This document shows, in pieces, positions 25,203 through 33,882 of a stretch of 64,000 nucleotides of DNA. Under the pieces are notes generated by a model that was not told where the DNA came from, ran no database searches, and worked only from the letters and a program-made list of their open reading frames with translations. Where the stretch lies: the NCBI GenBank assembly GCA_963757945.1, contig CAVWTN010000001.1, forward strand, positions 744,001 through 808,000, given 5' to 3'. This stretch comes from CAVWTN01 sp963757945. Its GTDB lineage: Bacteria; Vulcanimicrobiota; Vulcanimicrobiia; Vulcanimicrobiales; Vulcanimicrobiaceae. Each line of letters starts with the position of its first letter. Position 1 is the first letter of the stretch. The translations under genes were made by a program, and so were the position numbers.

Positions 25203-27098
25203 CTACTTGCTCTGCGCCGCGGCACGCGCGCGCAAGAGTTCCACCGATCTCTTCGGATCGATCAGCGGGCGCTTTCCGTCGCCCGAGAGCGTCGCGCCGC
25301 GCACGATCAGGTCGATCGTTTGCTCGGGGGTCAGCGACGGATCGAGCGCGATCAGCTTCGCGGCGAGGTTCGCGACGTTCGGCGCGGACATCGACGTGCC
25401 GCTGAGCTGGATCGTTCTGCCGCCCGGCACGGTGCTTTCGACGTGATACCCGTCGGCGTAGGCGCGAACCGTCGGGCCGTAGCTCGTGAACGAGGTGGCG
25501 TCACCCGCTTGATCCACGGCGCCGACCGTCAACAAGTTCGGATGGCGCAGCGAGGCCGGGATCGTGTCGTCGAACGTTGCGTCGCTGTTCGAATTCCCGG
25601 CCGATGCGATGAACAGGATGTTCGGGGCGCTCGCGATCGCTGCATCGAGCGCTTTCTTATCCCAAGCGAACCAGCGCTGCGCGAGTTGCTTGCGCGTCGC
25701 CGCATCCTTGCCGAGCCCGTTCTTCTCCAGCGCATCTTCGTAGCCGCTCGCGCTGCCGCCCCAGCTCATGTTGACGACTCGCACGCCGTGCGCCTTGAAG
25801 TAGTCCACGTATTCCGCGGTGTCGTCGTCCCCGCGCTTCACGATCTCATCGGTCGGCGCCGTCGGAATCGTCTTGTAATCGTAGGTGAGGCGGCCGACGA
25901 GGATGCGGGCGGCGGGGTTGTCGCGCACCGCGATGCCGGCCACGTGCGTGCCGTGCACGTATTGTCCGAAATACTCCAGGGATTCGAAGAACGTGGCGGC
26001 CTCGGCGGGTTTGAGCGTCGAGAGCTTCTGCTTCAGCGCCGTCGCGTTCGGGCTATCGATGTTGTTCTGCAGATCGCTGAGCGCTTGCAGATCGTCCAGC
26101 ATGGACGGATATTGCTTCGAGCGCTCGGGCGAGATCGGGAAGAGGATCGTATCTTCTTTGAAGCCGAGCAGATCGAAGCCGAGGCCGTGCGGCCCGTGAG
26201 GCCCCGGATGCGGATCCGTGAAGCTCTGAGCGGGAAAGAGCGAGAGATCCGTGCCGCTATCCCAGATCGCGACGATGACCGGCGTCAAGCCGCTCGCGCC
26301 CGCGAGTGAAACGTCGCGGCTCGCCCAGATGTCCGGCCTCGCGGCGGCCGTGTTCTTCGCGAGGTATCCCGTGAGCACGGCGAGCGCAGGCGCTTTCGTC
26401 GGATACAGGACGTCGTCGAAGAACCGCGTGAAGACGATCGTCGCGGCAAACGCGCCGCTGAGCGCGTGCGTCTTTTCAACGGCGGGGTCAAGGCCCGCTT
26501 GCACGTTGCCGAGCACGAGCGCGGGCGAGCCGATCTCGGCCCCGGTCTTCGCTTCCTTGAGCTGATTCCCCACGATTCCATACGGCAGCGCGCCGATCGC
26601 GGCCGCGTAGTGCTTCTCGAACGCGGCCAAGAACGCGGGACCACTCGTTTGCCCCGTTTCGAGCCGCGCTTCCAAGATCGCCTCAATGCGCCGCCCGCTC
26701 GTCAGCCTCGCGTCGGGCTTATCTTCCAGCGCCCGAATCCGGCGCACGAGATCGAGCGCTTCGTGGTTCTTGCCGGCGAGGGCGAGCAGTTGCATCTTTT
26801 CGCCCAGCAACGAGCGCAGCGTCGCGAAATCGCGGATGTCGTAGCCGTCGAGCGTCTTATCGATATCCGCCGCAACTTGCGCCGCAAAGGTTCCAAACGT
26901 CGCGGGATCGGCTTGCACCAGCGCCGATGCCGTGCCCGCGACCGAATACGTGTAGCGCGGCAAGTCCGCTTCGGAGTTGACCGGCTTCTTCGCGGTCTGC
27001 GCCCCGGCTGCGACGCTGAGGCAAGACAGGAGGGCGAGAATGAGGGCGGCGTGGGTTCGAGCGGCCGCGAAAGCTCTGAAATCCGCGATCACGGGCAT
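25203..27098 (-). CDS. Exported subtilisin-like serine protease (S8 family)
   Basis: 631 residues from ATG 27098; the frame is open far upstream only as an antisense shadow of proB. A signal peptide ends near VAAGAQT (residue 35). The catalytic triad is Asp280 (VIVAIWDSGTD), His382 (VHGTHVAGIAV) and Ser near residue 578 (LSGTSMSAPNVANLAAKL), with the oxyanion Asn in IASAGNSNSD. Residues 40-270 form a long N-terminal region without recognised motif, rich in helices, which could be a propeptide or a separate domain. A 100-residue insert separates Asp and His. It is a secreted or periplasmic protease; no partner gene is evident. Confidence 0.92.
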   Translation of the reverse strand: MPVIADFRAFAAARTHAALILALLSCLSVAAGAQTAKKPVNSEADLPRYTYSVAGTASALVQADPATFGTFAAQVAADIDKTLDGYDIRDFATLRSLLGEKMQLLALAGKNHEALDLVRRIRALEDKPDARLTSGRRIEAILEARLETGQTSGPAFLAAFEKHYAAAIGALPYGIVGNQLKEAKTGAEIGSPALVLGNVQAGLDPAVEKTHALSGAFAATIVFTRFFDDVLYPTKAPALAVLTGYLAKNTAAARPDIWASRDVSLAGASGLTPVIVAIWDSGTDLSLFPAQSFTDPHPGPHGPHGLGFDLLGFKEDTILFPISPERSKQYPSMLDDLQALSDLQNNIDSPNATALKQKLSTLKPAEAATFFESLEYFGQYVHGTHVAGIAVRDNPAARILVGRLTYDYKTIPTAPTDEIVKRGDDDTAEYVDYFKAHGVRVVNMSWGGSASGYEDALEKNGLGKDAATRKQLAQRWFAWDKKALDAAIASAPNILFIASAGNSNSDATFDDTIPASLRHPNLLTVGAVDQAGDATSFTSYGPTVRAYADGYHVESTVPGGRTIQLSGTSMSAPNVANLAAKLIALDPSLTPEQTIDLIVRGATLSGDGKRPLIDPKRSVELLRARAAAQSK

Positions 27099-27272
27099 CC
27101 TTTCTTCGGCGAGTTCGCGCCACTTTCGCGGCCGCGACCCTGAAAACCGCGTCCCGCAGACGAGGCGCGCGCCCCGGTTCCGGAAGGGGCGGCCGCACGC
27201 GACACCGTAGCCCGGCGAACGTAATGACTCGTGGCAGCGCGTGAATCGCCCCTTTGTTGCCCTAGCGACGCC

Positions 27273-28400
27273 ATGAGCGAGGAGCTTGCCTCCGGCCGCC
27301 GGCTGATCGTCAAGATCGGCTCTGCGCTGCTCGTCGATGAAGCGACGGGCGACATTCGCCGCAAGTGGCTCGCCGCGCTCGTCGAAGACATCGCTCGCTG
27401 TCGCGCGCGCGGTCAGGACGTGCTGCTCGTCTCCTCCGGCGCGATCGCCGTGGGGCGCCGCCATCTGGGCCTGGTCGGCCGTCCGCTCAAGCTCGAGGAA
27501 AAGCAAGCAGCAGCCGCGACCGGCCAGATCCGTCTCGCGCATGCCTATCTCGAAGCGCTCGCGCACCACGGGATCAGCGTCGCGCAGATTCTGCTGACGC
27601 CCGACGACACCGAGGAACGGCACCGCCATCTCAACGCGCGGGCCACGCTCGAGCAGTTGCTCGCGCTCGGCGCCGTGCCGGTGATCAACGAGAACGACAC
27701 GATCGCGACCGCGGAGATCCGCTTCGGCGACAACGATCGCCTCGCCGCGCGCGTCGCGCAGATGATCAGCGCGGATACGCTGGTGCTGCTTTCCGATATC
27801 GACGGCCTCTACACCGCCGACCCGCGACGCGACGGAGCGGCGACGCACCTTCCGGAGATCCGCGCGCTCACGCCCGAGATCGAGGCGATGGCGGGGCAGG
27901 CGCCCGCGGGCTACAGCTCCGGCGGGATGGTGACCAAGCTCGCGGCGGCGCGCATCGCGATGGCCGCGGGCTGCCGGATGGTCATCGCGCACGGGTACGG
28001 GTTGCACCCGCTCGCCGCGCTCGAGGCGGGCGCCCGCGCAACCTGGTTCTTGCCCGATTCGGAGCCGCGCACCGCGCGCAAGCGCTGGATCGCCGGGGCC
28101 GTCAACGTCACGGGCGTGCTCGTCGTCGACGAAGGGGCGGCCGCCGCGCTGGAGCACGGGGCGAGCCTGTTGCCGGCCGGCGTGATCGCGGTCGACGGCA
28201 GCTTCGAGCTGGGCGACGCGGTGATCGTGCGCAGCCGCGACGGCCGGGAGCTCGCGCGCGGGCTTTCGGCGTATTCCAGCGCCGACGCGCAGGCGATCGC
28301 CGGCCACAAGAGCCGCGAAATCGAGGCGATCCTGGGCTACCGGGGACGGGACGAGATGATCCACCGCGAAGACCTGGTGGTGAACGGCAGGCGGCAATGA
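27273..28400 (+). CDS. proB: Glutamate 5-kinase
   Basis: 375 residues from ATG 27273. The amino-acid kinase domain opens with RRLIVKIGSALLVDEATGDI and has VLLVSSGAIAVGRRHLG, VPVINENDTIATAEIRFGDND and LLSDIDGLYTADPR; a C-terminal PUA domain follows (about 285-375). It phosphorylates glutamate in the first step of proline synthesis. It is followed 13 bp later by proA, which acts next, so they form an operon. Feedback-control residues for proline cannot be checked in detail. Confidence 0.96.
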   Translation: MSEELASGRRLIVKIGSALLVDEATGDIRRKWLAALVEDIARCRARGQDVLLVSSGAIAVGRRHLGLVGRPLKLEEKQAAAATGQIRLAHAYLEALAHHGISVAQILLTPDDTEERHRHLNARATLEQLLALGAVPVINENDTIATAEIRFGDNDRLAARVAQMISADTLVLLSDIDGLYTADPRRDGAATHLPEIRALTPEIEAMAGQAPAGYSSGGMVTKLAAARIAMAAGCRMVIAHGYGLHPLAALEAGARATWFLPDSEPRTARKRWIAGAVNVTGVLVVDEGAAAALEHGASLLPAGVIAVDGSFELGDAVIVRSRDGRELARGLSAYSSADAQAIAGHKSREIEAILGYRGRDEMIHREDLVVNGRRQ

Positions 28401-28413
28401 CGATCGGACCGGC

Positions 28414-29694
28414 ATGACGACGCTCGAACGAAGCTTCGCGGAACTCGACCGCGAGATGCGCGCGATCGGCCTTGCCGCGCGGCACGCCGCAAGCGTGCTG
28501 GCGCGCGCGGAACCCGCGCGGAAGACGGCGGCGCTGCGGGCCGCCGCAAGCGAGGTGCGTGCGGCCCGGCTTGAGCTGCTGGCGGCGAACGCCGCGGACA
28601 TGGCGGCGGCCGAGGGGCTCGCGCTCTCGGGCGCGCTGCTGGACCGGCTGCGGCTCGACGAGAAACGCATCGAAGCGATGGCGGCCGGCCTCGAGACGGT
28701 CGCGGAGCTGCCCGATCCCGTCGGCACCGAACTCGCGCGCTGGACGCAGCCGAACGGCCTGGACATCGCGCGCGTGCGCATTCCGATCGGCGTGATCGGC
28801 ATCATCTACGAATCGCGCCCCAACGTGACGGCGGATGCGGGCGGACTCTGCTTGCGCTCCGGAAACGCCGCGATCTTGCGCTGCGGCTCGGAGAGCTTCA
28901 ACTCGTCGCGCGCGATCGAAGCGTGCTTGCACCGCGGGATCGTCGCGGCCGGTTTGCCCGAGGCCGGCGTGCAGCTCGTGCCCACGCGCGATCGCGCCGC
29001 GGTCGGCCTGATGCTCGGCATGACGGAAGCGATCGACGTGATCGTGCCGCGCGGCGGACGTTCGCTGATCGAGTGCGTGCAGCGCGAGAGCCGCATCCCC
29101 GTCATCGCGCATCTCGAGGGGCTCTGCCACACGTACGTCGATCGCGCCGCCGATCCCGAAAAGGCACGGCGCATCGTGCTCAACGCGAAGATGCGCCGCA
29201 CCGGCGTCTGCGGCGCGACCGAGACGCTCTTGATCGACCGCGCCGTCGCCTCCACGCTTCTTCCGCCGATCCTGGCGGATCTGCGCGGTGCGGGCTGCGA
29301 GATTCGCGGTGACGCGGAGACACAGGCGCTCGACCCGCTCGTGCTTCCGGCGAACGAGACCGATTGGGCGACGGAGTATCTCGATGCGATCATCGCCGTG
29401 CGCGTCGTCGCGGGCCTCGACGAGGCGATCGCGCACGTCAACCACTACGGTTCGCACCACACCGATGCGATCGTCAGCGAAGATCAGGCCGCCGCGGAAC
29501 GCTTCCTCGCCGAAGTGGAGAGCGCGATCGTGCTGCGCAACGCCTCGACGCAATTCGCCGACGGCGGCGAGTTCGGCATGGGCGCCGAGATCGGCATCTC
29601 GACCGGCCGTCTGCCGCCCCGCGGCCCCGTGGGCGCCGAGCAACTCACGAGCTACAAATACATCGTCCGCGGCGAAGGTCAAACCCGGCCCTAA
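28414..29694 (+). CDS. proA: Glutamate-5-semialdehyde dehydrogenase
   Basis: A 426-residue aldehyde-dehydrogenase-fold enzyme that reduces gamma-glutamyl phosphate with NADPH. Characteristic blocks are IPIGVIGIIYESRPNVTADAG (NADPH domain), VIVPRGGRSLIECVQ, VIAHLEGLCHTYVDRAADP and the catalytic cysteine in RRTGVCGATETLLID, ending FADGGEFGMGAEIGIST and GPVGAEQLTSYKYIVRG. It is directly downstream of proB. The region after its stop is strongly structured and merges into the IS110-type element. Confidence 0.97.
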   Translation: MTTLERSFAELDREMRAIGLAARHAASVLARAEPARKTAALRAAASEVRAARLELLAANAADMAAAEGLALSGALLDRLRLDEKRIEAMAAGLETVAELPDPVGTELARWTQPNGLDIARVRIPIGVIGIIYESRPNVTADAGGLCLRSGNAAILRCGSESFNSSRAIEACLHRGIVAAGLPEAGVQLVPTRDRAAVGLMLGMTEAIDVIVPRGGRSLIECVQRESRIPVIAHLEGLCHTYVDRAADPEKARRIVLNAKMRRTGVCGATETLLIDRAVASTLLPPILADLRGAGCEIRGDAETQALDPLVLPANETDWATEYLDAIIAVRVVAGLDEAIAHVNHYGSHHTDAIVSEDQAAAERFLAEVESAIVLRNASTQFADGGEFGMGAEIGISTGRLPPRGPVGAEQLTSYKYIVRGEGQTRP

Positions 29695-29699
29695 CCCCG

Positions 29700-29843
29700 T
29701 CACCCTGATATCTTGGCGCCGCCGGGTGTTCCCGGTGATCCGGGTCGAAGACCCGGGCCTCCGCGTCGGTGACACCGTGTCACCCTCGGGCTTCCGAGCC
29801 CGTAGCCCAGATAGGTGCCCGACGCGGCGGCGGTAGCCGACCG
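29700..29843 (+). ncRNA. Structured region upstream of IS110 transposase (candidate bridge RNA region)
   Basis: The stretch between proA and the transposase contains three perfect or near-perfect hairpins in tandem: 29740-29756 (CCGGGTC-GAA-GACCCGG), 29768-29784 (GGTGACAC-C-GTGTCACC) and 29787-29802 (CGGGCT-tccg-AGCCCG). Known IS110-group elements transcribe a structured bridge RNA from the non-coding DNA on the 5' side of the transposase, with loops matching donor and target. The position and density of hairpins fit, but the loops cannot be matched to a target here, and the 10-bp repeat at 29844 would place this region just outside the element. A proBA terminator or a REP-like cluster is an alternative. 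Confidence 0.3.
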
Positions 29844-30905
29844 GACGGAATCTAGGGCCTGCCGACGGCATGAGCCCGCATATTGTCAGGGAGGTCACTT
29901 TGCTACCGCCGATGCTTTTTGAAAGGGCATCATGGAATCAGTTCTTGGCATCGACGTCGGCAAGGCCGACTTCCACTGTTCATTGCTCTTCGATGGTCGC
30001 TCGCGCAAGAATAGCTTTCCGAATTCGCAGAAGGGCTTCGAACGGCTCGCCGGTTGGCTGAAGAACTGCAAGGTCGCGAAGGTCCACGCATGCCTGGAGG
30101 CGACCGGCGGCTGGAGTGAGGAGCTCGGGATCTTCCTCGCCGAGCGCGGGCACGTGGTGAGTATCGTGAATCCGATGGCCATCAAAGGCTTCGGGCAGAG
30201 CGAGCTTTCGCGGACGAAAACCGACAAGGCCGATGCCGCTCTCATTGCCCGTTACTGCCTTGCGATGAAGCCGCGGCTGTGGGAGCCTCCGAGCCCGTCA
30301 GAGCGGCGTTTGCAGCGTTTAGGGCGCCGCCGCGCCGCCCTCATTGAGATGCGCGTGCAAGAGGAGAATCGGCTGCAAGGCCCCGGCGTGGATGAAGTGA
30401 GCACATCGATCGAGACGACGATCGCTTTTCTTTCGCGGCAGATCAGCGAGATCGATGAGGAGATCGACGACACGATCGACCAAGACCCGACGCTGCGTGG
30501 GAACCGCGCGCTTCTGGAGTCGATCCCCGGAATCGGCGAACGGGTAGCGACGACGCTGCTCGGCGAGTTGCCCAATCTCACGGAGTTTCGTAGCGGGAAA
30601 GCGGTCGCCGCATTCGTCGGGCTTTGCCCGCGTGAGCTCCGCTCCGGCACTTCGGTTTCGGCATCGTGGGTGTCAAAGGCCGGTAATGCGCATGTGCGCC
30701 GGGTTCTCTATATGCCGGCGATCGTGGCCATGCGTTGCAATCCCATCCTCTCTGCCTTCGCGGGCCGCCTCCGCGCGAACGGGAAGCGGCCCAAGCAGAT
30801 CATCGTGGCCGTGATGCGCCGCCTGCTCGTCCTCGCCTACGGCGTCCTCAAGTCCGGGAAGCCCTTCGAAGCCCTACCCCAGGCTTGACGAGTCAGACGG
30901 AATCT
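29844..30905 (+). mobile_element. IS110-family insertion sequence (boundaries approximate)
   Basis: The transposase ORF (29932-30888) is flanked by an exact 10-bp direct repeat GACGGAATCT at 29844-29853 and 30896-30905. IS110 elements lack terminal inverted repeats and recombine at a short core, so a small direct repeat spanning the core is the expected trace. This gives an element of about 1.05 kb with only 78 bp in front of the transposase. If the hairpin region before 29844 belongs to the element, it would be about 1.2 kb. The insertion lies just after proA. Confidence 0.6.
29932..30888 (+). CDS. IS110-family transposase
   Basis: 318 residues. The N-terminal DEDD (RuvC-like) domain is VLGIDVGKADFHCSLLFDG (first Asp), ACLEATGGWSEELG (Glu) and RTKTDKADAALIARYC (Asp-Asp). 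The C-terminal Transposase_20 domain has SIPGIGERVATTLLGEL and the catalytic serine region in VSASWVSKAGNAHVRRVLYM. The frame is intact and length is slightly below the usual 320-400, so the enzyme may be active. A GAAAGGG site precedes the ATG. One copy only is visible in the window. Confidence 0.93.
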   Translation: MESVLGIDVGKADFHCSLLFDGRSRKNSFPNSQKGFERLAGWLKNCKVAKVHACLEATGGWSEELGIFLAERGHVVSIVNPMAIKGFGQSELSRTKTDKADAALIARYCLAMKPRLWEPPSPSERRLQRLGRRRAALIEMRVQEENRLQGPGVDEVSTSIETTIAFLSRQISEIDEEIDDTIDQDPTLRGNRALLESIPGIGERVATTLLGELPNLTEFRSGKAVAAFVGLCPRELRSGTSVSASWVSKAGNAHVRRVLYMPAIVAMRCNPILSAFAGRLRANGKRPKQIIVAVMRRLLVLAYGVLKSGKPFEALPQA

Positions 30906-30972
30906 GGGCTCGTCGAGGATGTGCGCGGCGCAGGGTGAGGCTTCTCGCAGCGTCAACCGGAAAGGACACACG

Positions 30973-31668
30973 ATGCCTAGGCTCACGATGCTCGGCGTGA
31001 CGCGCGCGACGGCAGCCGCGCTCGCATTCGCTTTCCTTCAAGCGGTTGCGATCCCGGCGAGCGCGCAAGGCGCATCGCCCGCGCCTGCGCCGTCGGCGGC
31101 TCCGTGGAGTTGGCCGACGATTCCGGGCTGCTTAGCCGACCCCGAGATCAACGTGAGCGGTAAGCGGGATTTCGCCTCGCCGATCTGCGCGGTGTATGAG
31201 GACCTCTTGAAATCGGGCGCGACCGAGATCGAGCTCGACTCCGCGCGTCACGTGAACGCGCAACTCGGGGGCGTGCTCTATCCGGCGTTCGTTCCGGGAA
31301 CCGAGGTCGTCCGGTTCACGGTGACGCCCGCGTTCAACGCCTCGTTCGAACGGGCGAACCGTCTCGTGCGCGTCTCGGAGACTCGCACCGGCGCGATGTA
31401 CGGCTCGTGGTGGACCACGACCGCGCAACTGCAAGACGGTACAACGTCGCTCGATGCGGCGCGCATTCGGGCGATCCTGGCGCTGACGTACACGCCGTCA
31501 TGCATGGCGACCTCGACCGAAGTGCGCGCGGGCGTTCGCGCCTACATGGGCGTCGTCGCGCCCGCGTTCGATGAGCCGGGCGGCAGCATCGAATTCTGGT
31601 TCCCGCCCGACGCCGTCGTCGCCGGGCCTGTCGTCGACGTGCCGGGCAGCGCGGGCTGCACGCGCTGA
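30973..31668 (+). CDS. Exported protein of unknown function
   Basis: 231 residues from ATG 30973, which has an AAAGGA site; the frame upstream has no ribosome site of its own. Signal peptide: hydrophobic 12-26 with cleavage near ASAQG. The mature part has three cysteine-containing segments (IPGCLADPE, SPICAVYED, TPSCMATST) and beta-rich stretches (VVRFTVTPAF, SIEFWFPPDAVVAGPVVDVPG). I do not recognise the family. It follows the IS110 element, so its promoter may have been affected by the insertion. It is convergent with the chagasin-like gene and shares a hairpin with it at 31664-31681. Confidence 0.65.
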   Translation: MPRLTMLGVTRATAAALAFAFLQAVAIPASAQGASPAPAPSAAPWSWPTIPGCLADPEINVSGKRDFASPICAVYEDLLKSGATEIELDSARHVNAQLGGVLYPAFVPGTEVVRFTVTPAFNASFERANRLVRVSETRTGAMYGSWWTTTAQLQDGTTSLDAARIRAILALTYTPSCMATSTEVRAGVRAYMGVVAPAFDEPGGSIEFWFPPDAVVAGPVVDVPGSAGCTR

Positions 31669-31681
31669 GCGAACGCTCAGC
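31664..31681. terminator. Shared hairpin between convergent genes
   Basis: A perfect 8-bp stem with 2-nt loop (GCTGAGCG-AA-CGCTCAGC) spans the stop codons of the two convergent genes. There is no long T-run on either side, so termination efficiency is uncertain. Confidence 0.45.
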
Positions 31682-32156
31682 GGGACGAAAGCGGCTCGCC
31701 CGGGCTCGCGGCCGCGGGGTGCATCGCCGTCCCTGACTCAATCGATACGTCGACTTCAAACCGCTGTTCTTGCGGAGAGGGCGTCTCCCAACTGCGAACG
31801 TAGTGCAGTTGGAGAGTTCCCTCGCCGATCCGTCGAGGCTCGAATACGAATACTTGTACTCCAGGTTGACCGACGTTCGGTCCTGCGGCCTCGTTCATGG
31901 TCTGTCGCAGCAGTCTCAGCAGGCGTGTGGAGCTTGGTCGAACATACCAAAAATAGCCGGTCGATGGATTCGCTTTCAGGTGGACTTCGAGTTGGTCTCC
32001 AACCCTTAGATGCACCTTGCTGCCGTTGTCTGCGTCGATAATGACTTTGGTTTCCGCCTCGGCTCTCTGCGGATCGCAAATAATCGCGAGAAGGACAAGC
32101 AGAACGAGCGACATTCCGGAAACAGCCAAAGACCTGCGCCGCGCATTCAAAGGCAT
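31677..32156 (-). CDS. Chagasin-like (I42) cysteine-protease inhibitor, exported
   Basis: 159 residues from ATG 32156. The N-terminus is a signal peptide (hydrophobic 12-27, cleavage near RAEAE). The mature domain has the I42 loops: loop 1 is the NPSTGYFW motif in VHLKANPSTGYFWYV, followed by GVQVFVFEPRRIGEGTLQLHYVRSWE, which corresponds to the strand/loop ending in the conserved R-x-W region. Such inhibitors block papain-like cysteine proteases outside the cytoplasm. The start region is preceded by an exact direct repeat of 19 bp (32151-32169 and 32174-32192) that duplicates its ribosome site and ATG. Confidence 0.8.
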   Translation of the reverse strand: MPLNARRRSLAVSGMSLVLLVLLAIICDPQRAEAETKVIIDADNGSKVHLRVGDQLEVHLKANPSTGYFWYVRPSSTRLLRLLRQTMNEAAGPNVGQPGVQVFVFEPRRIGEGTLQLHYVRSWETPSPQEQRFEVDVSIESGTAMHPAAASPGEPLSSR

Positions 32157-32295
32157 CACGAATTCTCCCTCGGAGGCATCACGAATTCTCCCGCTGATGG
32201 CTCCCTGAACGTTCCCTACGCCTAGTGAACCGTTCCTTGCCGCTGCTACCGCGTTTGACCAAGGCTCGAACCGGCGCCCGCGAACGGATGGGGAT

Positions 32296-32985
32296 ATGGA
32301 AGATATGCTCGCCAATCCGTTTTGGTTTGCGCTGACGACCGAGCACGCGGGGATCGCGATCGGCACCGGGCCGGCGCGCTGTTATCCGGCCGACGTCATC
32401 CCTTTCGGCGGCGTCGAATCGTCCGCCCCACAGGCGATGCGCGCGCTCCGCGCGCTTTTGACGGCGGGGCAAACGATCTATCTCGCCGGCGACGACGTGC
32501 CCGCCGTTGCGGGCATTGAACCGGTGGGCCGGATGGCGGGATGGCAGATGCATCTTACGGGAACGCCCGGCTCCGATGCGTCGGCCGACCCTGACGATGT
32601 CGAGATTCGATCGCTGGGCGGCTCGGATGCGCCAGCGATGGTGGCGCTCACGGATCTCGCCTTTCCGGGCTTCTTCCGCGCGAGGACGCACGAACTCGGG
32701 GCGTACCACGGCATTCATGTCGACGGCGCGCTCGTGGCGATGGCCGGCGAACGGCTGGCTCTCCCGAACCTTCGTGAGATCAGCGCGGTCTGCACGCACC
32801 CGGGCCACACGGGTAAAGGCTACGGCGGCTTGGTCGTGCGCCGGCTTCTGCGCGCGCATTCGGCCGCCGGGATCAGAAGTTTCCTGCACGTCGCGGCGGC
32901 AAACGAGCGCGCGATCCGGCTCTACGAGCGGCTTGGATTCGTGAAGACGGCGCCGATACTCTTTCATCACCTTCGCGCTTGCTAG
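32296..32985 (+). CDS. GNAT-family N-acetyltransferase
   Basis: 229 residues. The C-terminal half (about 115-229) is a GNAT/FR47-like acetyltransferase domain: acetyl-CoA loop ISAVCTHPGHTGKGYGGLVVRRLL (Q/RxxGxG-type in HTGKGYGG), then FLHVAAANERAIRLYERLGFVKT, the typical C-terminal strand-helix. The N-terminal part (1-100) is an unrelated alpha/beta region. The acceptor substrate is unknown. It is divergent from the chagasin-like gene and convergent with the AHSA1-VOC gene. Confidence 0.88.
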   Translation: MEDMLANPFWFALTTEHAGIAIGTGPARCYPADVIPFGGVESSAPQAMRALRALLTAGQTIYLAGDDVPAVAGIEPVGRMAGWQMHLTGTPGSDASADPDDVEIRSLGGSDAPAMVALTDLAFPGFFRARTHELGAYHGIHVDGALVAMAGERLALPNLREISAVCTHPGHTGKGYGGLVVRRLLRAHSAAGIRSFLHVAAANERAIRLYERLGFVKTAPILFHHLRAC

Positions 32986-33057
32986 CCCGCGGCGCCGGAC
33001 GAAAGCGACGGCGATCTGGCCGCGAACGCTCTCGCGAGCGCTCGCAGCCCACCTCGC

Positions 33058-33882
33058 CTACGCCGCGCTCTTTCGCTTGTGCAGGACGACGGTGTTGCCT
33101 TCGGTATCGGCAATCGCCGCCATGAAGCACGACTGCGTCTCGAAGCGCATGAGGACCGGTATCCCGCGCGCCCCAAGGTCCGCGAGCGCGGCATCGAGGT
33201 CGGTGACCGCAAAGAGGATGCCGTTGCTGGGCTGGAACGGCATCACGCCCTCGCCGCCGCCCCATAAGCCGAACGTCGTGCCGTCGGGGAGCTCGTACTC
33301 GGCGCCGCGGTCGCCGGGATACACCACTGCCGGTTCGAGCCCGAGCACGTCGCGATAGAACGCGATCGCTCGCGGCGCGTCCTTGACCATGAAACCGCTG
33401 AGATCCATGCCGGTGATGCTGAAGGCGCGCAACGCGCCGGGCAGCTTTTCGAGGGCCGACGTCCAGCCTTCTTCGTGGCGTCCGCGCTGTTCCTCGCCGG
33501 TGAAGTTCTCGTGCGTGAGCACCAATTCTGTCTCGTCGCCCTTCGCGTGGAAATCCAGCGACAGCATCGTTTCGTTCCCTTCCAGCTGGCCGTCGTCGTC
33601 TTCCCATTGCCACGTCAGCGAAAGACGCTCGGGAACGCGCAGTTCGCGAATCGAACCGCGAACCACGAACCGTTCGCCGTCGGCGGCGAGCATGACGATC
33701 CGGTACGGCGCGCCGGTTTGCGCCTCGAAGGCGATCTCGGAAATCGTGGTGCCTGCCGGCGACATCCAGCGACGCATGATCTCGGGCTGCGTCCACGCAG
33801 TGAAGACGCGTTCGCGCGGCGCTTTGTACGTGCGGCGCAGGACAAGCGATGTAGCGGGGGCGGCGGTATCGGTCTGACTCAT
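33058..33882 (-). CDS. AHSA1 (SRPBCC) - glyoxalase/VOC fusion protein
   Basis: 274 residues in two domains. Residues 1-150 are an Aha1/AHSA1-type SRPBCC domain (VLRRTYKAPRERVFTAWTQPE, RLSLTWQWEDDDG, LVLTHENFTGEEQRGRHEEGW). Residues about 153-274 are a vicinal-oxygen-chelate domain (DLSGFMVKDAPRAIAFYRDVLGLEP, the ILFAVTDLDAALADLGARGIPVL repeat, and a C-terminal ADTEGNTVVLHK). It overlaps the ArsR-type gene by 4 bp. ArsR-AHSA1 pairs are common and poorly understood; the VOC addition may bind or act on a small ligand. The usual metal-ligand His/Glu set is incomplete by eye. Confidence 0.88.
   Translation of the reverse strand: MSQTDTAAPATSLVLRRTYKAPRERVFTAWTQPEIMRRWMSPAGTTISEIAFEAQTGAPYRIVMLAADGERFVVRGSIRELRVPERLSLTWQWEDDDGQLEGNETMLSLDFHAKGDETELVLTHENFTGEEQRGRHEEGWTSALEKLPGALRAFSITGMDLSGFMVKDAPRAIAFYRDVLGLEPAVVYPGDRGAEYELPDGTTFGLWGGGEGVMPFQPSNGILFAVTDLDAALADLGARGIPVLMRFETQSCFMAAIADTEGNTVVLHKRKSAA

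Noticed and set aside
27099..28805. Upstream extension of the subtilase frame
   Set aside because: The frame stays open over proB on the other strand, but a signal peptide marks the true start at 27098.
28108..29898. Long open frame (596 codons) on the minus strand opposite proA
   Set aside because: It is Arg/Ala/His-rich, matches no family, and is exactly antisense to a clear proA.
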